A stretch of 64,000 nt of DNA from Dryocola boscaweniae (lineage in GTDB: Bacteria > Pseudomonadota > Gammaproteobacteria > Enterobacterales > Enterobacteriaceae), in NCBI RefSeq assembly GCF_025215095.1, contig NZ_JALHAP010000082.1, positions 620,001 to 684,000 of the forward strand. The letters run 5' to 3'. Below the pieces are notes generated by a model. That model ran no database searches. It was given only the letters and a program-made list of their open reading frames with translations, and was not told the origin of the DNA. Positions 43,224-51,752 of this stretch are shown here, one piece after another (within the stretch, counting starts at the first letter, position 1; each line of letters begins with the position of its first letter). The translations under genes and the position numbers were made by a program.

Positions 43224-44174
43224 TCAGGCGTTCGCTTTCTTCTGCCTGCTGCTCCATTCCTGCCGGATTTCTTCCAGACCCTCACAGTAAGTCGTGACGG
43301 AGAAATCCGGGAAACGATGCTTAAATTTTGCCGATTCGAACAGGTTGTCATGTTCATACCGCGGCAGCAGCTCACGCATCTCACGGGCTCCTTGCGAAAA
43401 AAGACCGGCGAAGGTCAAAGCCAGCTTGCTGACGACGCTGTACTCCACGTCTTTTCCGAACTCGTCACAGGCGAGAGAAACAAACTGCCTGTAGGTAAGG
43501 CGATCGTCGCAGCAGGGCAGATGCCAGCTCTGGCCGCAAGCATCCGCAGTATTACCGAGCACAGCAAGGGCACGGCTGGCGTCAGGCGTCCAGATGAGCG
43601 TACGAAGTTTATCGTCACGCACCGGGACACGCGGCCGTTTGTCAGCCTTCAGCCTGTCGATGATAAACGCGTTGGTGAAACTCTGCGTCTTCCCCGGCCC
43701 ATAGAACTCCGGCGCGCGCCCGATAATGACCGGAATGGCCTCCCGCCTCATCTCTTCAAGCACCATGTTGGTCATCAGTTCGCGTACTTTTCCTTTCCGT
43801 CCCCGGGGAGCGAAGCGCGTTTCTTCCGTCTGTGGATTATCGTTCTGTGGATACATGTAAGTATTGTCAAAATAGACAAAGCGGGCTTGCGCCGTGCGGG
43901 CTGCATCGAGCGCATTTTTCAGCATCGTCGGAAACTGTTGCTCCCACAGCGCCGAATCCGCGGGCAACCCTGCGACAAAATAGACAATGCAGCTCCCTTT
44001 TACCGCATCTAGCGTTTGTTCCGCATCAAGCAGATTTGCCGCTACGGTAACATCGCTGTCGTTTACCTTTCGCGGGCGGCGGCTTACCAGTCTCAGGTCA
44101 TCGGTGTATGAGTGTTTCAGCTCTCGGGCAAGCTCTTGGGCAATCTGACCGTTGGCCCCCAGAATCGTTTGCAT
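43224..44174 (-). CDS. NAD-dependent epimerase/dehydratase-like (extended SDR) protein
   Basis: 316-residue Rossmann-fold protein with the N-terminal nucleotide motif ILGANGQIAQEL and segments YFDNTYMYPQND and IIGRAPEFYGPGK typical of atypical/extended SDRs. The catalytic YxxxK is not evident, so it may act as a sensor or isomerase. Divergent from a MerR regulator with an operator palindrome between them, which suggests it is the regulator's target. Confidence 0.82.
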   Translation of the reverse strand: MQTILGANGQIAQELARELKHSYTDDLRLVSRRPRKVNDSDVTVAANLLDAEQTLDAVKGSCIVYFVAGLPADSALWEQQFPTMLKNALDAARTAQARFVYFDNTYMYPQNDNPQTEETRFAPRGRKGKVRELMTNMVLEEMRREAIPVIIGRAPEFYGPGKTQSFTNAFIIDRLKADKRPRVPVRDDKLRTLIWTPDASRALAVLGNTADACGQSWHLPCCDDRLTYRQFVSLACDEFGKDVEYSVVSKLALTFAGLFSQGAREMRELLPRYEHDNLFESAKFKHRFPDFSVTTYCEGLEEIRQEWSSRQKKANA

Positions 44175-44257
44175 TTTATTTCCTCGCTTTTATTCGATAA
44201 TGCAAGAGGTACGCTGCGGCGTGCGTCGCAAACAGCGAGCGTCTGAAAAGTATAAGA

Positions 44258-44273
44258 TTAAAGTTAACTTTAA
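44258..44273. promoter_or_regulatory. MerR-type operator palindrome
   Basis: TTAAAGTTAACTTTAA, a perfect 16-bp palindrome between the divergent SDR and MerR genes, 23 bp before the merR start. MerR-family operators are palindromes of this AAGTTAACTT type placed within the promoter spacer. Confidence 0.72.
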
Positions 44274-44296
44274 GGTCAAGAGAGCGGGTAGAGGCT

Positions 44297-44716
44297 ATGA
44301 GAATTGGAGAACTGGCAAAAGCCACGGGGATTACGCCCTCACGTATTCGCTTTTACGAAGCGGAGGACCTGATCCCCCCGGCTGCGCGTCAAACAAACGG
44401 TTACCGAAATTATTCTGCGGAAGCGGCAGGCCTGCTGAAAATCATCGATAACGCGCAGCGGGCGGGCTTTTCACTTGAGCAAATTCGCCGCTTTCTGCCG
44501 CAGCGACAGAAACACTGGGATCACGAAGGGCTAATTGAGTCGCTGAAAACGCGCGTCTCAGAGATCGAACTGATGCAAAAGCAGCTTGAGGAGAGCAAGA
44601 CCGAGCTGCTGAATCTGATCGCCAGCATTGCAAACCGACCCGATGGGATTTCCTGCGCGGAAAATATACAGCGGCTGACAGAACAGCTGGCTGTACATAA
44701 CCAGCCGTCAGAATGA
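44297..44716 (+). CDS. MerR-family transcriptional regulator
   Basis: 139 residues. N-terminal winged HTH MRIGELAKATGITPSRIRFYEAEDLIPPA and NGYRNYS, then a coiled-coil dimer helix (about 78-118). The C-terminus has a single cysteine (ISCAENIQR) and no metal-binding cluster, so the signal is unknown. Divergent from the SDR gene, its likely target. Confidence 0.9.
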   Translation: MRIGELAKATGITPSRIRFYEAEDLIPPAARQTNGYRNYSAEAAGLLKIIDNAQRAGFSLEQIRRFLPQRQKHWDHEGLIESLKTRVSEIELMQKQLEESKTELLNLIASIANRPDGISCAENIQRLTEQLAVHNQPSE

Positions 44717-44742
44717 ATCGCAATGACCGTTATTCAGATATT

Positions 44743-45348
44743 ACCGAGCGGCTTCGGCATGCAATGCAACCTGCACGGCAGGTCGCGCGTGAATACAGGT
44801 CATATAGGCCGACAACGCGGGCCAGTCATCAAGGTCAATGGAGAAAAATTTGCACCAGCCCAGCACGGTGAACAAGTAGGCATCAGCAACGCTGAAAGAA
44901 GCGCCCCCATCAGATACTCCCGTCCAGCAAGCGTAGCCTGAAGGAGGTCAAACCGCCTGAACAGCTTCTCACGAAAAATCGCTTTGACCTCCTCGGGCAG
45001 GGCGGCGTTGAACAACGGCGCCGAGCCTGCGTGTATTTCGCTGGCGATGAAGTTCAGCCATTCCTGCAGACGCACCCGCGCCCAGGTGTCCGCCTGCGGC
45101 GCCAGCCCGCTTTCCGGTTTGAGATCGGCCAGGTACTGCACAATGGCCGGCCCTTCGGTCAGGATTTGCCCGTCGTCCAGTTCCAGCGCAGCGACATAGC
45201 CCTTGGGGTTAATGGCGCGGAAGTCGCGTCCGTCGGCGGTCAGCCTGGACTTGTTGTCCACTTTGACCAGATCGAACTTCAGGTCGAGTTCGCGCAGCAC
45301 GATGTGTGGCGACAGCGAGCAGGTATGAGGGGCGTAATACAGCTTCAA
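44743..45348 (-). pseudogene. Glutathione S-transferase (GstA type), frameshifted near the C-terminus
   Basis: The N-terminal thioredoxin-like domain (MKLYYAPHTCSLSPHIVLREL) and most of the helical domain are intact to REYLMGA. There the frame shifts (44891-44909): the other frame reads SFSVADAYLFTVLGWCKFFS to HAEAAR-stop at 44743. Joined, the product is about 201 residues, the length of E. coli GstA. As read, translation ends at 44800 with an aberrant tail. Either a pseudogene or a sequencing error. Confidence 0.82.
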
Positions 45349-45478
45349 AAGTTCTCCGGGAAGTTGAAATTCAGTTGGGCGGCACCTTGTTGGGTGCCGT
45401 CATACACTGTGCTTACGTCGGAGTTATCTGTAAAATTAATGTTCTAAATAACAGGTATTAGCTGAGCTACTGATAATC

Positions 45479-45660
45479 ATGATGAACCTTCTGCACTGGC
45501 GCTTGCTGGTAGCCGTAGCCGATGCCGGCAATATCTCGCGGGCCGCCGACGCCGTGGGCATTACTCAGTCTGGCGCGAGCCAAGCTATCGCCCAGATGGA
45601 AGCCTCACTTGGGTTTCAGGTATTAACCCATGAGCGGCGCCAAAGGCAAAGGCTTTCGCG
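45479..45660 (+). pseudogene. LysR-family regulator, N-terminal HTH fragment
   Basis: Reads MNLLHWRLLVAVADAGNISRAADAVGITQSGASQAI, a complete LysR winged-HTH start, to FQVLTHERRQ (about 55 residues). Beyond that the frame carries no LysR sequence. It is divergent from the glutathione transferase, the usual place for its regulator. The rest of the gene is gone; the next DNA belongs to an opposite-strand LysR fragment. Confidence 0.78.
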
Positions 45661-45664
45661 CCGT

Positions 45665-46082
45665 TTAACATACCGCAGATGCTTCCCGTTCAAGCCATTC
45701 CAGAAACAGTTTGAATGCTGATGACTTGTCAACGTCAGGCGCGATTAAAGCCACGTATTTGCTTCCTTTAACCTCGACCGGCAAGGGGGCGAGAAGCCTT
45801 TTCTCTTTTAAATCATGCGCAAGGGTTGGCAGCCCGCCCATACCTACCCCGACACCGTCAATGACCGCCTGAAGACCTATATAATTGTGTTCAAAGCGCT
45901 GAAAGCGCAGCGGCCGCAAAGCTTCGATGCCAGCTTTTTTCATCCATCTTTCCCACTCTCCCACCCGCGTATGCGATGCAATAAACACCTGTGAGGCAAG
46001 ATCTTCAGGCTTAACTAAAACCTGCCTATTACCCGGCGTGCCGGCGCCTGAAAAACAACCGATGGGCGCTTTCGATAAAGCA
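45665..46082 (-). pseudogene. LysR-family regulator, C-terminal effector-domain fragment
   Basis: The minus strand reads ALSKAPIGCFSGAGTPGNRQ through VFIASHTRVGEWERWMKKAG, YIGLQAVIDGVGVGMGGLPTL and FKLFLEWLEREASAVC-stop, the C-terminal part of a GcvA-like LysR regulator. The HTH half is missing; at about 46082 it abuts a TSUP fragment on the other strand. It is a different gene from the N-terminal LysR fragment beside it. Confidence 0.78.
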
Positions 46083-46083
46083 G

Positions 46084-46440
46084 TTGGGATTCTGTGGGGG
46101 ATGCGTCGGTTTCCTGACCGGCCTGGTGCTGTCGACAGGCCCGGTGAGCGTGCCGATTTTTACGGCTTATGGGTTAAGCGGCGGAGCTTTTATTGGAACG
46201 GAAGCAGCGAGCGCTCTTCTTCTGTACGTGAGTAAAGCCGGTACATTTGCGATTCAGGATGCTCTTTCGGTGCCGGTCGCACTCACGGGAGTATTCGTCG
46301 GCGGCGGCATTTTGCTTGGAACCCTGAGCAGTAAGACTTTAGTAAGAAGATTATCCGCGACACATTTTTCAGTGCTGATTGACGTCATTCTGTTAATTTC
46401 CGGGGCAGGATTATTATATAGCGCCTGGGGTGAAAAATAA
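46084..46440 (+). pseudogene. TSUP (TauE/SafE) exporter, C-terminal half
   Basis: About 118 residues with TSUP-type helices (GGCVGFLTGLVLSTGPVSVP; VALTGVFVGGGILLGTL; LIDVILLISGAGLLYSAW). The family normally has about 250 residues and eight helices; the N-terminal half is missing at the junction with the LysR fragment. An ATG is available, but the product would be half a transporter. Confidence 0.72.
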
Positions 46441-46555
46441 TTCCGCCGCGGCCGGATAACGCTGCCCCTCTACGGGGCAAGCAATATAAATAAAGCGTGA
46501 AGCAATAACCGGACGCGGAGTTACGCTGAGAAAGATTTGCCTGCAATTATAATTA

Positions 46556-47575
46556 TTAGCGTTTCGCCAGTTTTTGTACTTCAGCCCAAACTCCGTCATC
46601 AGCCGGAATACCCCTGGCGCTGAAATTAGCGCGATTACGCAGCGCCATTTCGCCGGGATAAAATACGTCTCGCTGGTCTTCCGCTGGGGTTGAGCCTTTA
46701 ACATACTCAGCCACGCTTGCCGCCATCGCTTTGCTGAACTCTATTCCACCAAAATGCTTCGGATCGAACACCATAAATACCTGGCTTGCGCCGGTACAGC
46801 TGCCCTGCTGGATTTTATCGATTTCATTGGTTGGAGAGCCTGCCGTCAGGAACGCGGCCATTACGTCAAGCAGTATGGCCATCCCGGAACCTTTCCAGTA
46901 ACCGGTCGGCAGAATGCGCATGGATTCTTCAATCGGCCCCGGCTCGTCCGTCAAATTGCCATCCTTGTCAAACCCGCCGGGGAAAGGCAGTTTTTCGCCT
47001 TTCAGGCGTGTTACCTGAAGCTTGCCGTAAGCGTACTGGGACATAGCCATATCCAGCACCAGCGCCCCTTCTGTCATGGGTACCGCCATCACGTAAGGAT
47101 TATTGCCCAGGCGAGGATTTTTGGCGCCCCATGCCGGCATGCAGGATTCGGTATTGGTCCAGCAGATAGCGGCGTACCCTTTTTCAGCGGCTTTCCAGCC
47201 GTAAGTGCCGCCGCGCATCCAGTGGGTGGTATTACGCAGACCGACAATACCGACACCCTGTTCGCTTGCCAGCGTCATCGCCCTTTCAACAGCAAATAAA
47301 GCGTTAGTAATGCCAATACCGCGCTGGCCGTCGTAAATTTCGATACTGCCGATAGATTTCACTTTTTCAGGTTCAGCGTAAATATCTACCCAGCCTTTTT
47401 TCACGTAATCAACAAAACGCGCCACACGGTTAAGGCCATGCGAGAAAATACCGTCGCAGCTGGCTTCCGTGTGGATCTGAGCGCAAATATCAGCCTGTGA
47501 TTCAGATAAGCCGGCGTTTAAAAATGCCTGTTTAACGGTTTGCTTCATTTCGTCAAATTTTACCACTGCCATCAT
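46556..47575 (-). CDS. YiaK/LdhD-type 2-oxoacid (malate/L-lactate-family) dehydrogenase
   Basis: NAD(P)H-dependent reductase of the malate/lactate/ureidoglycolate dehydrogenase family, 339 residues. Strong resemblance to 2,3-diketo-L-gulonate reductase YiaK: SHGLNRVARF, LRNTTHWMRGGTYGWKAAEKGYAAICWTN, and ILPTGYWKGSGMAILLD. The catalytic histidine is in THWMRGG. It stands alone without other ascorbate/gulonate genes, so the substrate is open. Confidence 0.85.
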   Translation of the reverse strand: MMAVVKFDEMKQTVKQAFLNAGLSESQADICAQIHTEASCDGIFSHGLNRVARFVDYVKKGWVDIYAEPEKVKSIGSIEIYDGQRGIGITNALFAVERAMTLASEQGVGIVGLRNTTHWMRGGTYGWKAAEKGYAAICWTNTESCMPAWGAKNPRLGNNPYVMAVPMTEGALVLDMAMSQYAYGKLQVTRLKGEKLPFPGGFDKDGNLTDEPGPIEESMRILPTGYWKGSGMAILLDVMAAFLTAGSPTNEIDKIQQGSCTGASQVFMVFDPKHFGGIEFSKAMAASVAEYVKGSTPAEDQRDVFYPGEMALRNRANFSARGIPADDGVWAEVQKLAKR

Positions 47576-47919
47576 ATCTCCTTAGTATTAACCAGTTAAA
47601 TATTTGATATTTGGGAAAGGCGACACGTTACAACAACTTCAGCCCTGGCGATTTTCACCTTCGTTCCTTTCAGTACGCTTTTTTTGTTGGAAATAAAGTT
47701 ATGCCTCGCACAATTACCATACAAGTATGCTCGACGTGAAATATGCTCAGCTTCACAAAAAAGGCACAGAGGGCTGAAATAAAAGAGAGAGGATAAGTAC
47801 GGCAAAAAGAGCCAACTGCATGCTATGCGCAGAGTTTTCCAAAGGGATATTAAGACTCGATATTGTTCAGAGAAGGTTATAAATCCTTGACCCGGCGTGA
47901 CAAACTCATTTTCTCCTGA
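47576..47919. other. Intergenic region between dehydrogenase and methyltransferase genes
   Basis: About 340 bp with no gene that I can support. It is more AT-rich than its neighbours and includes the promoter of the minus-strand dehydrogenase. The Fur-like box and inverted repeat that follow are listed separately. Confidence 0.5.
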
Positions 47920-47934
47920 TGAAAATCATTCGCA
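47920..47934. promoter_or_regulatory. Fur-like box
   Basis: TGAAAATCATTCGCA compared with the 7-1-7 Fur consensus TGATAAT-N-ATTATCA agrees at 11 of 14 defined positions, 74 bp before the methyltransferase ATG. Iron control is therefore likely but not certain. Confidence 0.5.
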
Positions 47935-47947
47935 TTCGCCAGCCTTT

Positions 47948-47980
47948 ATGATAAGTTGCATTAAAAATGCAACTTATCAT
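47948..47980. promoter_or_regulatory. Perfect 15-bp inverted repeat just upstream of the methyltransferase RBS
   Basis: ATGATAAGTTGCATT, AAA, AATGCAACTTATCAT: a flawless 15-bp stem with a 3-base centre. It ends 2 bases before the GGAG ribosome-binding site of the gene at 47994. It could be an operator for a dimeric repressor or an mRNA hairpin that hides the translation start. Confidence 0.8.
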
Positions 47981-47993
47981 CGGAGACGCAGAC

Positions 47994-48758
47994 ATGAGCG
48001 CAAGTGAGAAAGCCGGACACACCTTCTTAGCAAGCCTTGGGAAAACCCGTTTGCGGCCCGGCGGCGTTGATGCGACCAAGTGGCTGTTCAACCAGTCGAA
48101 TCTCACGCCGGAGAGCATAGTGCTGGAAGTCGCCTGCAATATGGGCACCACGTCCGTCGAACTGGCGCAGCGCTTCGGCTGCAGGATATACGCCATCGAT
48201 ATGGATAAAAACGCGTTGATGAAGGCGCGGCAAAACGTCGCTGCCGCCGGTCTGCAGGATAAAATCCAGGTGCTGGAAGCCAACGCCACCAAGCTGCCCT
48301 TCGCCAACGATGCCTTCGACGTAGTGATTAACGAAGCGATGCTGACCATGTATGTGGACAAGGCCAAAACCCGGCTGATCGATGAGTACTATCGGGTGCT
48401 CAAACCCGGCGGTCGCCTGCTGACGCACGACATCATGTTTACCAGCGAACGCCTGGAGGCGGGCGGGCAGACGCAGCTGGAAGAGATTGTGAAATCCAAC
48501 GTCAGCCCGATGACCCACGCTTCGTGGAAAGAGCTGTTTATCGCCAGCGGTTTCCGGTCGGTCAATACCCACCACGGCGCGATGTCCCTGATGTCACCAA
48601 TAGGGCTGATTCGCGACGAAGGCCTGGCGCGTACGGCGAAAATCCTGTTTAACGGCCTGCGTACCCGTGAGAACCGGACGCGCTTTTTGGGGATGTTCCG
48701 CTTCTTCCGCCGTAACCGCCATCAGCTGAACTATATCGCCTGCTGCTCGCGGAAATAG
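47994..48758 (+). CDS. Class I SAM-dependent methyltransferase, UbiE-like
   Basis: 254 residues from MSASEKAGHTFLASLGKTRLRPGG; an earlier ATG lies inside the inverted repeat and lacks an RBS. Motif I is VLEVACNMGTTSVELA (glycine-poor variant), followed by IYAIDMDKNAL, and motif IV AFDVVINEAMLTMY. The C-terminus is basic (FRRNRHQLNY). Substrate unknown. The Fur-like box and hairpin suggest regulated expression; an IS element lies 100 bp downstream. Confidence 0.83.
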   Translation: MSASEKAGHTFLASLGKTRLRPGGVDATKWLFNQSNLTPESIVLEVACNMGTTSVELAQRFGCRIYAIDMDKNALMKARQNVAAAGLQDKIQVLEANATKLPFANDAFDVVINEAMLTMYVDKAKTRLIDEYYRVLKPGGRLLTHDIMFTSERLEAGGQTQLEEIVKSNVSPMTHASWKELFIASGFRSVNTHHGAMSLMSPIGLIRDEGLARTAKILFNGLRTRENRTRFLGMFRFFRRNRHQLNYIACCSRK

Positions 48759-48861
48759 AGTACAGGTGCAAAGCTGCATCAGTGCTTACCGCGCCCACGC
48801 AAACCGTGACGAAGATGCCCTGCCAGGCTGTACTCCATATAAACAAAAAGGGGCTCCGGCC

Positions 48862-50204
48862 CTGAGGGATCCCCACAAACTGGAGCTAATAAACCAGCAC
48901 CATATTGCGGTAGACCCGTGTTAAATGGATAAGAACATCACTCAGTGATATTCGTCTTAAAATTAGCGGGGAGTGTCGCAGGACATTCTCCGCTAACGTC
49001 AGGAATGAGATGACCCGTCTCGATTTAATGCTGTTGGCCTGATACCTCAGGTGCAATCCTTTACTTTCTGCGTAGTAGCCCAACAACCACAGAACTATCG
49101 TGCTCAGTGTCGCAAGCAGACTCAGGACCAGAATCCTCCCTTCAGTACGACTGTAGCTGGCCCGAAGACCAAATCCAAAGCGTTCACTTTTCTCATCTCG
49201 AAAGTTTTGCTCTATCTGCATACGGCGACTGTATAACTTCATAATTTCATAATTTCATAATTTCACGAGGCTTAAACCCGGCAGTACTGCTGAACAGCAA
49301 CCAGGGCTCTTTCGCTGCTGAGCGACCACAGCGAACCTGCTTGCTCCTGCGTATACGGCAGCGGGCTCGTTTATGCTTCCGTCCTTTGTTTTGTCTTCTG
49401 AAGATAAAAATGACCGTCACATCGAGCATAAGCGGCCTGTGAAAGTGTTCCGGGCCCCAAATGTTCTGGCCTGCTGCTGGCTAAAATATCTCCGGGTCTT
49501 AACCAGGCATCGCCTTTACGTTCCAGTCTGAGCTGGGTATTACCGCGAATGCGATCAAGGAAATCCCATACCAGTGATTTTATATGCCTGAACCAGGCAT
49601 TTTTGAATCCGACGTCAGTAATGATAATGACTTTTTTATCCGGGCTTATTGTTCTGGCGAGTGCGTTCAGGAACGCCTTCTGAACGTCACCGTTATTCTG
49701 TTTGCTCGACGGAGCAATATGGCTCAGCAAAGGAATAGAACGACCATCACAAATCAGACTTGCGCGGAGCACATGGTATTCCCGGGAAGGATAGCCGCTC
49801 CAGTCAACGGCAATAACGCACAATGACAACCTGTTGGTCAGCATTGAAATAATTTTGTTGAAAATCATGGGAACATCTTGCTGAAGAGATTCGTTGCCTG
49901 GCAGACGGTCAACGTGTTTAATCTTGTTTTTCACCTGAGTCCCGCCAGGCAGAAAGCGCCCAATGCTGGTCAGAGTAAGAGATGCGCCGGTAACCAGGGC
50001 TGTGGTTGCATCTATCAGGGCATTCTGGCGGTATTTGTGAAATGACCCCAGAGCATCTCTGAAAAAGTCCTGGCATAAGCGGCGGACAGGCACAGCAATG
50101 ATCCTGTTGAATTTGTTGAATTTGTTGAATTTGTTGAAAAATCAGTAGATCACATTGGGCTAGGCCTGTCGCGTTTATCCTTCTTTTTTCTGGGGATCCC
50201 TCAG
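48862..50204 (-). mobile_element. IS10-group (IS4 family) insertion sequence, defective
   Basis: 1343 bp bounded by 14-bp inverted repeats CTGAGGGATCCCCA (48862-48875) and its complement (50191-50204), close to the IS10 ends, with a GATC site in each as in Dam-regulated IS10. It holds one minus-strand transposase broken by frameshifts. No exact 9-bp target duplication is seen: the flanks share only GGCT followed by mismatches. It lies in the pepT 3' flank, where the flanking A/G-rich and C/T-rich sequences look like the two arms of a terminator. Confidence 0.88.
48886..50093 (-). pseudogene. IS10-type transposase, disrupted
   Basis: The DDE transposase N-terminal part (49371-50093) is readable with VIAVDWSGY and IIITDVGFKNAWFRHIKSLVWDFLDRIRG. 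A frameshift near 49380 moves the sequence to KGRKHKRARCR ... AAKEPWLLFSSTAGFKPREI. A second break at 49240-49263, a triplicated 8-base unit CATAATTT, stops that frame before YSRRMQIEQNFRDEKSERFGFGL, the region with the catalytic glutamate (Y(2)R(3)E(6)K motif of IS4). At least two lesions, so no autonomous transposition. Confidence 0.88.
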
Positions 50205-50260
50205 GGCTTCTCGCCCCCTTTCTTTTAACCTGATAAATAAAGCGCGAGCCAAAGCCGGCG

Positions 50261-51487
50261 CTAACCCCGCTGCGCAGTCAGTTCAGCAATACGCACAATC
50301 ACCGCCACCGCTTTTTCCATGCCTTCCAGCGTCACAAACTCGTGTTTGCCGTGGTAGTTATAGCCGCCGGTAAACAGGTTCGGGCACGGTAAGCCTTTAA
50401 ACGAAAGCTGCGCGCCGTCGGTGCCGCCGCGAATGGGTTTCATGATGGGTTCAATGTTGCAATCAAGCATGGCCTGGCGGGCCACGTCGACAATATAAGG
50501 ATGCTCCGCCACTTTCTCGCGCATGTTGTAGTAGCTGTCTTCGATAATCAGCTCGATATAGCAGTCAGGATGCAGACCTTTGCCCACTTTTTTCGCGATT
50601 TCCATCATTTTGCGTTTGCGCGCTTCAAACTGCTGGCGGTCAAAGTCGCGAATAATGTAGTGCATTTCCGCTTTATCAACCGAGCCTTTAATGCCGTGCA
50701 GGTGATAAAAACCTTCGTAGCCTTCGGTGCATTCCGGGCTTTCATCGGCCGGAACCTCGGCGTGAATTCGTGCCGCAAGCGACAGTGCATTAACCATTAC
50801 GCCTTTGGCCGTGCCTGGGTGGACGTTGTTACCGACGATTTTGATGGTTACCGACGCGGCATTGAAGTTTTCACATTCCAGTTCGCCCACGCCGCCGCCG
50901 TCCACCGTATAGGCCCAGCGGGCATCAAAGGCTTCCACGTCAAAAAACTTCGCGCCCTTCCCGACTTCTTCATCCGGCGTAAAGGCCACGCGAATATCCC
51001 CGTGTGGGATATTTTTTTCTTTCAGCACCGCCAGCGCCGTCATGATTTCCGCCACGCCCGCTTTATCGTCAGCGCCTAACAACGTCTTGCCGTCGGTAGT
51101 AATAAGCGTCTGCCCCAGCAACTGGTGCAGCACCGGAAACATTACCGGCGATAACACCTCATCACCGATGCCCAGCGCGATATCGCCGCCGCGATAATTC
51201 TCAACGATCTGCGGATTAACGTTTTTACCGGTGAAATCCGGTGCGGTATCGACATGAGAGATAAAGCCAATGGCCGGCGCCGGTTTATCGATGTTAGACG
51301 CAAGCGTGCCCATTACCGTGCCATGATCGCCTATAGTGACATTCACAAGGCCCATCTCTTCGAGCTGATCTTTTAGCAACCGTAAGAGGTTCCATTGTCC
51401 TTCGGTACTTGGCACCTGTTTGACACCGGGCTTAGACTGAGTATCCACGCAGACGTAATGCAAAAAACGCTCAAGTAATTTATCCAT
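50261..51487 (-). CDS. pepT: Peptidase T (tripeptidase)
   Basis: Zinc aminotripeptidase of family M20, 408 residues as in E. coli. Metal and catalytic segments are present: GFISHVDTAPD, LLGADDKAGVAEI, TPDEEVGKGAKFFDVEAF, and the C-terminal GGYNYHGKHEF. Divergent from potA over 265 bp, as in E. coli. In E. coli it is FNR-induced; I could not identify an unambiguous FNR site here. Confidence 0.97.
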   Translation of the reverse strand: MDKLLERFLHYVCVDTQSKPGVKQVPSTEGQWNLLRLLKDQLEEMGLVNVTIGDHGTVMGTLASNIDKPAPAIGFISHVDTAPDFTGKNVNPQIVENYRGGDIALGIGDEVLSPVMFPVLHQLLGQTLITTDGKTLLGADDKAGVAEIMTALAVLKEKNIPHGDIRVAFTPDEEVGKGAKFFDVEAFDARWAYTVDGGGVGELECENFNAASVTIKIVGNNVHPGTAKGVMVNALSLAARIHAEVPADESPECTEGYEGFYHLHGIKGSVDKAEMHYIIRDFDRQQFEARKRKMMEIAKKVGKGLHPDCYIELIIEDSYYNMREKVAEHPYIVDVARQAMLDCNIEPIMKPIRGGTDGAQLSFKGLPCPNLFTGGYNYHGKHEFVTLEGMEKAVAVIVRIAELTAQRG

Positions 51488-51752
51488 TTAGCCACCCTCA
51501 TTTTTTGTGATGTCATTATCATTAAGCCGCTGAAGTTAAATATTGCGTCAGGTCACTTTTAACCCGGTACGCACGAAAATAGTCATATCCCGGGGCAATG
51601 GGTTAAACGTAGTTGAAATACAGGCACATCGGGACATCAAGGATTGGCGATTTTCGGTCTTTGCCGTAGAATGCCAGCCCTTATTGAATGTGCCAAACCT
51701 CAAGGTGGTTACTCACAAACCCCGCATCGATGAGCTATTTGATGCGTTATTT

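Noticed and set aside
51543..51752. 70-codon upstream extension of potA
   Set aside because: Not conserved in PotA; the standard start MGQRKKLN restores the exact E. coli length.
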